The position numbers were made by a program, and so were the translations under genes. A DNA stretch of 64,000 nt from Azonexus sp. (GTDB taxonomy: Bacteria; Pseudomonadota; Gammaproteobacteria; Burkholderiales; Rhodocyclaceae): positions 1 through 64,000 of the forward strand of contig JAISPT010000047.1 of the NCBI GenBank assembly GCA_031274715.1, in the 5' to 3' direction. The notes beneath the pieces are model-generated. The model saw nothing but the letters and a program-made list of their open reading frames with translations, searched no databases and was not told where the DNA came from. Of this stretch, positions 52,751 to 60,495 are shown piece by piece. Positions within the stretch are counted from its first letter, which is position 1. Every line of letters starts with the position of its first letter.

Positions 52751-53124
52751 AACCCTGGCTGGCGCTGTTCCGGCCGGGCGACTGGCTGGTCATTCTCGTC
52801 GGAGCCTTGTCCGTCGGCCTGAGCATCCCGTGGTTCTGGCGGGGTGGTACTGGCGAGCGCGCCATCATTCGCCAGGAAGGCCGGGTTTTCGCCGAAGTCG
52901 ACCTGCGCACCCGGCGTGAATTCGAAGTCGCCGGGCCGCTCGGCCTCACGCTGATCGCCGTCGAACCCGGCCGCGCCCGCGTCGTCAGCGATCCCGGCCC
53001 GCGCCAGTATTGTATGCGCCAGGGCTGGCTGACACGCCCCGGTGAAATCGCCATCTGCGCCCCCAACCGCGTCAGCCTGCAGATTGCCGGCCGGACCCGC
53101 CTCTATGACTCGATCAGTTACTAG
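52747..53124 (+). CDS. NusG domain II-containing exported protein
   Basis: A 125-residue protein with one membrane segment (residues 11-30) and a beta-rich domain. GPRQYCMRQGWLTRPGEIAICAPNRVSLQI near the end is typical of NusG domain II (PF07009-type) proteins with a C...C pair. It begins at a TTG overlapping the rapZ stop. In other genomes such proteins often sit next to Gx-transporter and ApbE-like flavin genes; a Gx-transporter gene follows here after a repeat element. The stop TAG lies in the CTAGAGCG edge motif of that element. Confidence 0.8.
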   Translation: MKPWLALFRPGDWLVILVGALSVGLSIPWFWRGGTGERAIIRQEGRVFAEVDLRTRREFEVAGPLGLTLIAVEPGRARVVSDPGPRQYCMRQGWLTRPGEIAICAPNRVSLQIAGRTRLYDSISY

Positions 53125-53259
53125 AGCGCTTCCAATTCCGTCATTCCCGCGTGTTTCTGGCGGGAATCCAGTGTCTTTGCTTTTTCCCATCGTTCGTCAT
53201 GCCTCGCTGCGCGGGGCGGTGAGCCACTGGATTCCCGCCAGGAGCGAGCGGGAATGACG
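53122..53259 (+). repeat. Inverted-repeat element between NusG-II and Gx genes
   Basis: Two 34-nt arms (53139-53172 and 53226-53259) are inverted copies differing only near the centre: CGTCATTCCCGC...GGCGGGAATCCAGT against its complement. The motif CTAGAGCG opens the element at 53122. The arms resemble widespread CATTCCCGC/GCGGGAATCCAG repeats (dRS3-like strings in Neisseria). The right arm supplies the ATG of the next gene. Confidence 0.8.
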
Positions 53260-53805
53260 AACCACTCTGAACTGACGGTCACCGCCGAGGATCGCCGCGT
53301 CGCCTGGCTGGCCACTGCCGCGGTCGGCCTGTCGCTGGTAGACGCCGCAATCCCGACACCGCTGCCGGGTATCAAGCCGGGCCTGGCCAACATCGTCACG
53401 CTGGTCGTCCTGCTGCGCTACGGTTGGGGCACCGCCGTCTGGGTCAGCATCCTGCGCGTGCTGGCCGGTAGCCTGCTGCTCGGCCACTTTCTTGCCCCCG
53501 GCTTCTTCCTGTCGCTGACCGGCACCACGGCGAGCCTGCTGACGCTGGGCCTGGCGCGGCACCTGCCGGCACGCTGGTTCGGTCCGGTCAGCCTGTCGCT
53601 GTTCGCCGCTTTCGCCCACATCGGCGGCCAGTTGCTGCTCGCCCGCGCCTGGCTGATTCCGCACGACGGCGTGTTCCTGCTAGCGCCACTATTCGCCGCC
53701 GCCGCCCTCGTCTTCGGCACCCTCAACGGCCTGATCGCGGCTAAACTGCTGGCTGAAACTGCCACCGAAGACCCTCCATGTCCACAACCGTCTGCCTCGC
53801 CCTGA
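53254..53805 (+). CDS. Gx transporter family membrane protein
   Basis: A 183-residue membrane protein with about five membrane segments. DAAIPTPLPGIKPGLANIVTLV near residue 30 is the signature of the family once called heptaprenyl diphosphate synthase component I (PF07456-type). Its ATG lies in the right arm of the repeat element, so the first few codons may be acquired; a later start, for example near residue 12, cannot be excluded. It overlaps ubiX by 28 bp. The substrate is unknown. Confidence 0.82.
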   Translation: MTNHSELTVTAEDRRVAWLATAAVGLSLVDAAIPTPLPGIKPGLANIVTLVVLLRYGWGTAVWVSILRVLAGSLLLGHFLAPGFFLSLTGTTASLLTLGLARHLPARWFGPVSLSLFAAFAHIGGQLLLARAWLIPHDGVFLLAPLFAAAALVFGTLNGLIAAKLLAETATEDPPCPQPSASP

Positions 53806-54383
53806 CCGGCGCCTCCGGCATGCCCTACGGGCTGCGCTTGCTGGATTGCTTGCTGGCGGCCAGCTGCCACGTGCAGCTCCTATACTCGCAGGCGGCCCAG
53901 GTAGTCGCCCGCCAGGAAATGGAACTGGAACTGTCATCGCGCCCGGCCGAGGCCCGCACCGCCCTGCTCACCCGCCTGCCGGCGGCCGACCCGGAATTGC
54001 TGGCCGTGTACGGCCGCGAGGAATGGTTCGCCCCGCTCGCCTCCGGCTCCAATCCGCCCGACGCCATGGTCGTCTGCCCGTGCTCGATGGGCACCCTGGC
54101 GGCCATCGCCCAAGGCCTGGCGACCAACCTGATCAGCCGTGCCGCCGACGTGGCACTCAAGGAAGGCCGCAAGCTAGTGCTGGTCCCACGTGAAACACCG
54201 TTGTCGGCCATCCATCTGGAAAACATGCTGCGCTTAACACGCGCCGGCGCGGTGATCCTGCCGCCCAGTCCGGGCTTCTACCACCACCCGCAGGCCGTCG
54301 GCGATCTCGTCGATTTCGTCGTCGCTCGCATCCTCGACCAACTGGCCGTGCCGCATACGTTAACGCGGCGCTGGGGAAGCTAA
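53778..54383 (+). CDS. ubiX: Flavin prenyltransferase UbiX
   Basis: A 201-residue flavoprotein that makes prenylated FMN, the cofactor of UbiD-type decarboxylases. ALTGASGMPYGLRLL near residue 8, VVCPCSMGTLAAIAQGLATNLISRAADVALKE near residue 97, and PRETPLSAIHLENML near residue 136 are hallmarks. It is needed for ubiquinone synthesis. The start overlaps the end of the Gx-transporter gene. Confidence 0.95.
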   Translation: MSTTVCLALTGASGMPYGLRLLDCLLAASCHVQLLYSQAAQVVARQEMELELSSRPAEARTALLTRLPAADPELLAVYGREEWFAPLASGSNPPDAMVVCPCSMGTLAAIAQGLATNLISRAADVALKEGRKLVLVPRETPLSAIHLENMLRLTRAGAVILPPSPGFYHHPQAVGDLVDFVVARILDQLAVPHTLTRRWGS

Positions 54384-55015
54384 TGGGCTGGTTCGACTTC
54401 ACCCGCGCGCCGACCGGCACCGCCGTCGAGACACTGCACTTGCCGCTGTTGCCGCTGAACGCCGTGCTCTTTCCTGGCGGCCTGCTGGCGCTGAAGATTT
54501 TCGAGCAACGCTATCTCGACATGGCGGCCGACTGCCTAAAAGAAGCCAGGCCTTTCGGCATCTGCCTGATCGCCAGCGGCAACGAAACTGGCAGCGCCGC
54601 CACCCCACATCCGGTCGGCACGCTGGCCACCATTGTTAGTTGGGAGATGGAACAGCTCGGCATCCTGCTGATCAGCGCCAGCGGCGGCCGGCGCTTCCGC
54701 ATCATCGAGTCGCAGGTCGGCCCGGCCAACTTGCTCGAAGCGACAGTCGAACTGCTCACCGAGCCGAAGCCGGTGGCGCCGCCCCCCGAGCGGCGCCGGC
54801 TGCTGCCGCTACTGCGGCGCATCGTCAACGACCTCGGGCCGAAGCGTATTCCCGAACCGCATCGTTTCGACGATGCGGCCTGGGTCGGCTACCGCATCAC
54901 CGAGGTGCTGCCGATCCAAAACCTGGCCAAGCAGAAGTTGCTGGAACTCGACGACCCGCTGGCTCGCCTGCAAATTCTCGAAACCTACCTCGACCAGCGC
55001 AAGTTGCTCGGCTGA
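54383..55015 (+). CDS. LON N-terminal substrate-binding domain protein
   Basis: A 210-residue stand-alone LON-N domain: LHLPLLPLNAVLFPGGLLALKIFEQRYLDM near residues 17-47 is the diagnostic stretch. It lacks the ATPase and protease domains of Lon. Such proteins are common in Proteobacteria and may bind unfolded protein; function is unproven. One base is shared with the ubiX stop. Confidence 0.9.
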   Translation: MGWFDFTRAPTGTAVETLHLPLLPLNAVLFPGGLLALKIFEQRYLDMAADCLKEARPFGICLIASGNETGSAATPHPVGTLATIVSWEMEQLGILLISASGGRRFRIIESQVGPANLLEATVELLTEPKPVAPPPERRRLLPLLRRIVNDLGPKRIPEPHRFDDAAWVGYRITEVLPIQNLAKQKLLELDDPLARLQILETYLDQRKLLG

Positions 55016-55040
55016 GCCGGGCGCCGCTGGTCGGTCCGGC

Positions 55041-55481
55041 TCAGAGTATCTGCGCCAGGTTGTCGCGCTGCTCCAGTTCCTCGCAGAAACGCAGTACTTC
55101 CAGGCCCAGGGCGTCGCGTGCCGAGAGCAGGCCGATTGGCCGGCCAGCGGCATCGACTACCGGCATGTGCCGGAAGCCACCCTCAAACATCAGGTGCAGG
55201 GCATGGCCAAACGGCTTGTCCGGACCGATGCTCTGCGGTTCCCGGGTCATTACCGTGCCGACCGGCGTGGCTTTCGGGTCGAGACTGTCGGCCACCACCC
55301 TGAAGACCACATCGCGCTCGGTAAGGATGCCCCGTAGCACGCCATTGTCGCCATTGACCACAAGCACGGCCGTAGTACCGCTCTGTTTCATCAGAGCGGC
55401 CACGGCGTAGACGCTTTTCTCCGGCGTCGAGACCAGGAAGTAGCGATCCTGAATGACCTTACTGACGGGACGATTTGGCAT
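55041..55481 (-). CDS. Tandem CBS-domain protein
   Basis: A 146-residue protein consisting of two CBS domains (about residues 8-65 and 75-135), with GVLRGILTERDVVFRV near residue 49 and PVVDAAGRPIGLLSARDAL near residue 112 as the repeated strand-helix units. It probably binds an adenine nucleotide and regulates a partner. AGGAGTA lies before the ATG. No target enzyme is nearby. Confidence 0.92.
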   Translation of the reverse strand: MPNRPVSKVIQDRYFLVSTPEKSVYAVAALMKQSGTTAVLVVNGDNGVLRGILTERDVVFRVVADSLDPKATPVGTVMTREPQSIGPDKPFGHALHLMFEGGFRHMPVVDAAGRPIGLLSARDALGLEVLRFCEELEQRDNLAQIL

Positions 55482-55562
55482 GGCGGTACTCCTTCATTCC
55501 GAGTGGGGGTCTAAATGAAGACCCAAAGCGCTGGCGAAAGTTTCCCCACCCGGCCGGGCGGA

Positions 55563-55841
55563 TCACACCTCGGCCGCTGCCCTCTCGGCCTCAGCCAGGC
55601 GGTGCGCATAGTCACGCTTGGCCGCCGCCGGCAACTGCTTGATGCGGTATTCGGCGCGCGCGGCGCTGGCTCGGTCGGGATGCGCTTCGAACCCAAGCAG
55701 CCTCGCCGGTGGCCGCGAGCGGGTGTAGCGAGCGCCTACTCCGCGACAATGGGCAGCGTAGCGCGCGGCAACGTCGATGGTAATGCCGGTGTAAATGCTA
55801 CCGTCCGCGCACTCGATCAGGTACAGGAACCAGGGTTTCAT
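55563..55841 (-). CDS. GIY-YIG nuclease family protein
   Basis: A 92-residue single-domain protein. YLIECADGSIYTGITID near residue 6 holds the GIY-YIG-type pair (here SIY...TGI), with the conserved Arg in ARYAAHCRG and the Glu in RAEYRIKQL. It is the YhbQ/UPF0213-type size. The start at 55841 gives the usual MKPWFLYLIE N-terminus and follows the remnant gene at 55846-55896. Confidence 0.9.
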   Translation of the reverse strand: MKPWFLYLIECADGSIYTGITIDVAARYAAHCRGVGARYTRSRPPARLLGFEAHPDRASAARAEYRIKQLPAAAKRDYAHRLAEAERAAAEV

Positions 55842-55845
55842 CGCC

Positions 55846-55896
55846 CTAGGTTCCCGGCCAGGCCAAGGCATCGGGACCAGCAAGATAGATTTTCAT
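55846..55896 (-). pseudogene. N-terminal remnant of a nucleoside 2-deoxyribosyltransferase-like gene
   Basis: A 16-codon frame begins MKIYLAGPD, the usual start of nucleoside 2-deoxyribosyltransferase-like proteins, preceded by GGAG-type sequence (TGGAGGTTGC). It then runs into unrelated codons and a TAG. The rest of the gene is absent, and the GIY-YIG gene starts 4 bp after the stop. Confidence 0.5.
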
Positions 55897-56044
55897 CGGC
55901 GCAACCTCCAGCAACGACACGACGACCGTCCAGGCGGATAGCCGCAAGGCCAAAGCGCACAACAACTGCCCAATTCTTGGGCGGCGGCACAAAAACCCTG
56001 TCGCGTCAGGGTACTGCGACAACACCCCAGTCCCCACCCACAGG

Positions 56045-56069
56045 CTTATCCACAGTTTCCGGGGATAAG
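56045..56069. promoter_or_regulatory. DnaA-box-like inverted repeat upstream of dinB
   Basis: TTATCCACA at 56047-56055 is a perfect DnaA box, and GGATAAG on its 3' side forms an inverted repeat with CTTATCC. It is a single site and no cluster or AT-rich unwinding region is near, so it is not an origin. It might be a chance or regulatory DnaA site. Confidence 0.35.
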
Positions 56070-56105
56070 CCGCAGGCAGGCAGGGCGGCCTTTTCAGGCA
56101 TTATA

Positions 56106-56121
56106 CTGTGCATATGCACAG
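56106..56121 (+). promoter_or_regulatory. LexA (SOS) box over the dinB start
   Basis: CTGTGCATATGCACAG is a perfect palindrome matching the LexA consensus CTGT-N8-ACAG. The ATG of dinB is inside it (56114-56116). TATACT at 56102-56107 looks like a -10 element directly upstream, so LexA would block the promoter. Confidence 0.88.
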
Positions 56122-57265
56122 TCATCGCCGTATTGCCCATCTCGACATGGATGCCTTTTTCGCCTCCGTCGAGCTGCTGCACTACCCTGAGCTGCGCGGC
56201 CAGCCGGTGGTCGTCGGTGGCCGCCGCGTCAACCCGCCGCAAACCCGGCCTGACGGCAGCCGGCAATTCGCTCGCTTGCGCGACTACGCCGGCCGCGGTG
56301 TCGTCACCACCTCGACCTACGAAGCCCGGGCGCTCGGCGTCTTTTCGGCGATGGGCCTGATGAAGGCGGCACAACGGGCGCCCGACGCCATCCTGCTGCC
56401 GGCCAACTTCGATGCCTACCGCGACTATTCGCGGCGCTTCAAGGCGGCGGTAGCGACGATCGCGCCGCACATCGAGGATCGCGGCATCGACGAAATCTAT
56501 ATCGATCTCAGCGACCTGCCGGAGGACAGCCCGACTCTGGCCCGGCAGATCAAGGCGGCGATACTCGCCGCCACTGGCCTGACCTGCTCGATCGGCATCA
56601 CCCCGAACAAGCTGCTGGCCAAGATCGCCTCCGACCTCGACAAGCCGAACGGCATCACCATTCTCGGCCTGGACGACGTTCCGGCGCGCATCTGGCTGCT
56701 GCCAGCTCGACAGATCAATGGCATCGGTCCAAAGGCCGGCGACAAACTCGCCGGGCTCGGCATCACCACCATCGGCGAGCTGGCCGCCGCGCCGCGCGAG
56801 TTGCTGTGCCGCCACTTTGGCCAACGCTACGGCGACTGGCTGCACCAGGTTGCCCACGGACTCGACGAGCGTCCGGTGGCCGTCGAGCGCGAGATCAAGT
56901 CGGTCAGCCGCGAAAGCACTTTCGAGCGCGACCTGCACCCACAACAGGACCGGGCCGAACTCTCGGAAATCTTCACCGCGCTCTGCCGCCACGTCGCCGC
57001 CGATCTGCAACGCAAGGGCTACGCCAGCCGAACCATCGGCATCAAGCTGCGTTTCGCCGATTTCCAGGTCGTCACTCGCGACCTCACGCTGCCCGCCGCC
57101 ACCGCCGACGCCACCGCCATCCGCCGCGCCGCCGGCGAATGCCTCAAACGCGTGCCGCTGCAACAGCGCATTCGCCTGCTCGGCGTCCGCGCCAGCAGCC
57201 TGCAACCACTGCTCGCGGCGACGCTGGTACTGGCCGAGCAACCGCAACTGCCGCTGTTCGCCTAG
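56114..57265 (+). CDS. dinB: DNA polymerase IV (Y-family)
   Basis: A 383-residue translesion polymerase. AHLDMDAFFASVE near residue 7 and RGIDEIYIDLSDL near residue 126 hold the metal-binding acidic residues, STYEARALGVFSAM near residue 66 is the finger segment, and helix-hairpin-helix (INGIGPKAGDKLAGLGI) and little-finger domains follow. The C-terminal end QLPLFA is the beta-clamp binding motif. The ATG at 56114 lies in the LexA box, with no room for a leader if TATACT is the -10 element, so the transcript may be leaderless. Confidence 0.95.
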   Translation: MHSHRRIAHLDMDAFFASVELLHYPELRGQPVVVGGRRVNPPQTRPDGSRQFARLRDYAGRGVVTTSTYEARALGVFSAMGLMKAAQRAPDAILLPANFDAYRDYSRRFKAAVATIAPHIEDRGIDEIYIDLSDLPEDSPTLARQIKAAILAATGLTCSIGITPNKLLAKIASDLDKPNGITILGLDDVPARIWLLPARQINGIGPKAGDKLAGLGITTIGELAAAPRELLCRHFGQRYGDWLHQVAHGLDERPVAVEREIKSVSRESTFERDLHPQQDRAELSEIFTALCRHVAADLQRKGYASRTIGIKLRFADFQVVTRDLTLPAATADATAIRRAAGECLKRVPLQQRIRLLGVRASSLQPLLAATLVLAEQPQLPLFA

Positions 57266-57363
57266 CGCCCAACGATAGGCAATGGCTACATCCTCGTGGC
57301 ACCATTCAATCAACATCTAGTAGCCAGAACCACCATCAACCACTACCGGTAGTAGTCCAACGC

Positions 57364-57393
57364 TTGACGCTGCTGCCAGCCTGCCGTTAGACT
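57364..57393 (+). promoter_or_regulatory. Predicted promoter of nrdAB
   Basis: TTGACG (57364-57369) and TAGACT (57388-57393) are separated by 18 bp, placing the transcript start near 57400, just before the riboswitch. A perfect 12-bp palindrome ACTACCGGTAGT (57342-57353) lies 10 bp before the -35 element and could be an operator. The rest of the 138-bp stretch from dinB to the riboswitch shows nothing else. Confidence 0.55.
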
Positions 57394-57403
57394 CGGCCCC
57401 GTT

Positions 57404-57576
57404 GATGGTTCCCATCCCGGGATTAAAAGGGAATCCGGTGCCAGGCGTCTGCCTGAATGCCGGAGCTGCCCCCGCAACTGTCGTCGGCGAGCGCTTCGCC
57501 ACCCTCTGCCACTGGCTTGTGTCCGGGAAGGCGGGAGAAGCGCCATGACCCGAGAGCCAGGAGACCTGCCGCAACG
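57404..57576 (+). promoter_or_regulatory. Cobalamin riboswitch upstream of nrdAB
   Basis: The classic elements are in order: GATGGTTCCC at 57404, AAAAGGGAATCCGGTG, the TGCCCCCGCAACTGT segment, the B12 box GCCACTGG at 57508-57515, CGGGAAGGCG, and the 3' AGAGCCAGGAGACCTGCC ending about 57570. It is closer to consensus than the bluB copy. It lies about 170 bp before the nrdA start; the space between shows no second clear gene or T-run terminator, so translation control is possible. Confidence 0.95.
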
Positions 57577-57744
57577 TCCTTCCAACCAACGATGGGGCGG
57601 GGTGTCCCTGACGAAAGGTTTGTGCGTGTTGCGGTTCGCTTTCGTTCGTCCGGCCGGATCAGTCGCGGGTCTGCCCCGGGCCGGCACGCGTTCGGAACCC
57701 GGCACGCGCTTCCGGTTCTCCGCCCCCCGATCCGGAGAATCGCC

Positions 57745-60495
57745 GTGTCCTCGAACGTCCTAGTCCTCCCCGCCGGCAGCGAGTCCGCCTTGGCCGCGCT
57801 GCAGGTCATCCGCCGCAACGGCGCCGTCGTCGCCTTCAAAGCCGAGAAGATTTCGCTGGCGATGACCAAGGCCTTCCTCGCCGTCGAAGGCAGCCAGAGC
57901 GCCGTCTCGGCCCGCGTCCGCGAAGTCGTGGCGCACCTGACCGACAACGTCGTCCGCGCGCTGACCCGGCGCCTGCCGGACGGCGGCACAGTCCATATCG
58001 AGGACATCCAGGATCATGTCGAACTGGCACTGATGCGCTCCGGCGAGCACGACGTGGCCCGCGCCTACGTACTCTATCGCGAACGCCGGGCGGCCGAGCG
58101 GGCGGCGCTGGCCGAGGTGCAGGCGCCGCCCCTGCACTTGACGGTCGGCGGCGAGCGGCGCCCGCTCGACGTCGCCGCCCTGCTGCGCCGTTGCGAAGCA
58201 GCTTGCGTCGGACTCGACAGCGCCGTTTCGCCGCGCCTGATCCTCGACCAGGCCCTGAAGAATCTCTACGACGGCGTATCCCTGGCCGAAGTGCGGCAGG
58301 CCCTGGTCCTTTCCGCCCGCACCCTGATCGAGCGCGAGCCGGGCTACGACTTCGCCACCGCCCGCCTGCTGCTGGCCGGGCTAGCCGAGGAAGTGCTGAG
58401 TGAGGCGCCGACCACCTCGGCCTATGCCGATTACCTGCCGCGCTTCGTGGCACACGGCATCGCCGCCGAGCTGCTCGATCCCCGGCTGGCCGAGTTCGAT
58501 CTCGGGCGGCTGGCCACCGCCCTCAAGCCGGAGCGCGACCAGTTGTTCGGCTATCTCGGCCTGCAAACCCTGTACGACCGCTATTTCCTGCACAGCGAGG
58601 GACGCCGTCTCGAATTGCCGCAGATTTTCTTCATGCGCGTGGCGATGGGCCTGGCGCTCAACGAAATCGACCGCGAGGCGCGCGCCATCGAGTTCTACGA
58701 CCTAATTTCGAGCTTCGATTTCATGTGTTCGACACCAACGCTGTTCAACAGCGGAACGCGGCATTCGCAACTGTCGTCGTGCTACCTGACCACCGTCTCC
58801 GACGATCTCGAAGGCATTTACCAGAGCATCAAGGAAAATGCCCTGCTGCAAAAGTACGCCGGCGGGCTGGGCAACGACTGGACGCCGGTACGCGCGCTGG
58901 GCAGCCGCATCAAGGGCACCAACGGCCAGAGCCAGGGCGTGATTCCCTTCCTCAAGGTGGTCAACGACACGGCGCTGGCGGTCAACCAGGGCGGTAAGCG
59001 CAAGGGCGCGGTCTGCGCCTATCTCGAAACCTGGCATCTGGACATCGAGGAGTTCCTCGATCTGCGCAAAAACACCGGCGACGAGCGCCGGCGCACGCAC
59101 GACATGAACACCGCCCATTGGATTCCCGACCTGTTCATGCAACGGGTACATGAAAATGGCGAGTGGACGCTGTTTTCTCCAGTCGACGTGCCGGACCTGC
59201 ACGAGAAGTACGGCACCGAGTTCGCGGCCGCCTATCGCGCTTACGAAGCCCGCGCTGCCGCCGGCGAGATCCGCCTGCACAAGAAGGTTTCCGCCGTGCA
59301 GCTATGGCGGCGAATGCTGACCATGCTGTTCGAGACCGGACATCCCTGGATCACTTTCAAGGACGCCTGCAACCTGCGCTCGCCGCAGCAGCACGCTGGC
59401 GTCGTGCACAGCTCCAACCTGTGCACCGAGATCACGCTAAACACCTCGGATGCGGAAACGGCGGTATGCAACCTGGGCTCGATCAACCTGGTCGCCCACC
59501 TGCGGGACGGCAAACTCGACCCAGCCAAGCTGGCACGCACCGTGAGCACCGCCCTGCGCATGCTCGACAACGTGGTCGACATCAACTTCTACGCCACGCC
59601 CAAGGCACGCAACGCCAACCTGCGCCACCGGCCGGTCGGCCTCGGCATCATGGGCTTCGCCGATTGCCTGCATGCCCTGGGCCTGCCCTACGCCTCGGTG
59701 GAAGCGGTCGAATTCGCCGACCGCAGCATGGAGGCAATCTGCTACCACGCCTACTGGGCCTCGACCGAACTGGCCGAGGAACGTGGCCGCTATTCCAGTT
59801 TCGCCGGTAGCCTGTGGGACCGGGGCATTCTGCCGCACGAGTCACTCGACCTGCTGGCCGCAACGCGCGGCGGCCAACTCGAAACCGACCGCCAGACCCG
59901 CCTCGACTGGCCGGCGCTGAAAGCACGCATCGCCCAGCACGGCATGCGCAACTCCAACTGCGTCGCCCTCGCCCCCACCGCCACCATCTCCAACATCGTC
60001 GGCGTCTCGGCCAGCATCGAGCCGATCTATCAAAACATCTACGTCAAATCCAACCTCTCCGGCGAGTTCACCGTTGTCAACGAGGCCCTGGTGCGCGACC
60101 TCAAGGTGCTCAATCTGTGGGACGAGGTGATGGTCGCCGACCTCAAGTATTTCGACGGCTCGCTGGCCCGCATCGACCGCATCCCGGACGAACTGAAGGC
60201 GTGCTACGCCACCGCTTTCGAGATCGACCCGAAATGGCTGATCGAGGCCGCCGCCCGGCGCCAGAAATGGATCGACCAGGCTCAGTCACTGAATCTCTAT
60301 ATGGCGCTGCCCTCGGGCAAGAAGCTCGACGAGCTCTACAAGCTGGCCTGGCTGCGCGGCCTCAAGACCACCTACTACCTGCGCACGCTAGGCGCCAGCC
60401 AGGCCGAAAAGGCTGGCGGCCGCGATGAGGCGCTGGCCGAGGAAGCCCCGAAGTTCTGCTCGATCGACGATCCTGAATGCGAGGCTTGCCAATGA
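57745..60495 (+). CDS. nrdA: Class I ribonucleotide reductase, alpha subunit
   Basis: A 916-residue catalytic subunit that reduces ribonucleoside diphosphates. An N-terminal ATP-cone (about residues 20-110; VIRRNGAVVAFKAEKI) gives dATP control. Redox cysteines are in LSSCYLTT and AVCNLGSINLV, the thiyl-radical cysteine with Asn and Glu is in SNLCTEI, and the PTATISNIVGVS loop and C-terminal CEACQ are also present. The GTG at 57745 is set by GGAG 8 nt upstream and lies after the riboswitch; frames further upstream run through the riboswitch and are not coding. ATGA overlap joins it to nrdB. Confidence 0.95.
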   Translation: MSSNVLVLPAGSESALAALQVIRRNGAVVAFKAEKISLAMTKAFLAVEGSQSAVSARVREVVAHLTDNVVRALTRRLPDGGTVHIEDIQDHVELALMRSGEHDVARAYVLYRERRAAERAALAEVQAPPLHLTVGGERRPLDVAALLRRCEAACVGLDSAVSPRLILDQALKNLYDGVSLAEVRQALVLSARTLIEREPGYDFATARLLLAGLAEEVLSEAPTTSAYADYLPRFVAHGIAAELLDPRLAEFDLGRLATALKPERDQLFGYLGLQTLYDRYFLHSEGRRLELPQIFFMRVAMGLALNEIDREARAIEFYDLISSFDFMCSTPTLFNSGTRHSQLSSCYLTTVSDDLEGIYQSIKENALLQKYAGGLGNDWTPVRALGSRIKGTNGQSQGVIPFLKVVNDTALAVNQGGKRKGAVCAYLETWHLDIEEFLDLRKNTGDERRRTHDMNTAHWIPDLFMQRVHENGEWTLFSPVDVPDLHEKYGTEFAAAYRAYEARAAAGEIRLHKKVSAVQLWRRMLTMLFETGHPWITFKDACNLRSPQQHAGVVHSSNLCTEITLNTSDAETAVCNLGSINLVAHLRDGKLDPAKLARTVSTALRMLDNVVDINFYATPKARNANLRHRPVGLGIMGFADCLHALGLPYASVEAVEFADRSMEAICYHAYWASTELAEERGRYSSFAGSLWDRGILPHESLDLLAATRGGQLETDRQTRLDWPALKARIAQHGMRNSNCVALAPTATISNIVGVSASIEPIYQNIYVKSNLSGEFTVVNEALVRDLKVLNLWDEVMVADLKYFDGSLARIDRIPDELKACYATAFEIDPKWLIEAAARRQKWIDQAQSLNLYMALPSGKKLDELYKLAWLRGLKTTYYLRTLGASQAEKAGGRDEALAEEAPKFCSIDDPECEACQ

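Noticed and set aside
55506..55523. Terminator at the GGGTCT/AGACCC hairpin between the CBS and GIY-YIG genes
   Set aside because: The stem is perfect but short and lacks a T-run; it could equally be chance.
56045..56069. Replication origin
   Set aside because: There is a single DnaA box and no dnaA, dnaN or AT-rich unwinding region nearby.
57457..57744. N-terminal extension of nrdA through the riboswitch
   Set aside because: The frame happens to be open, but it covers the conserved cobalamin aptamer. A GTG with a good ribosome site follows at 57745.
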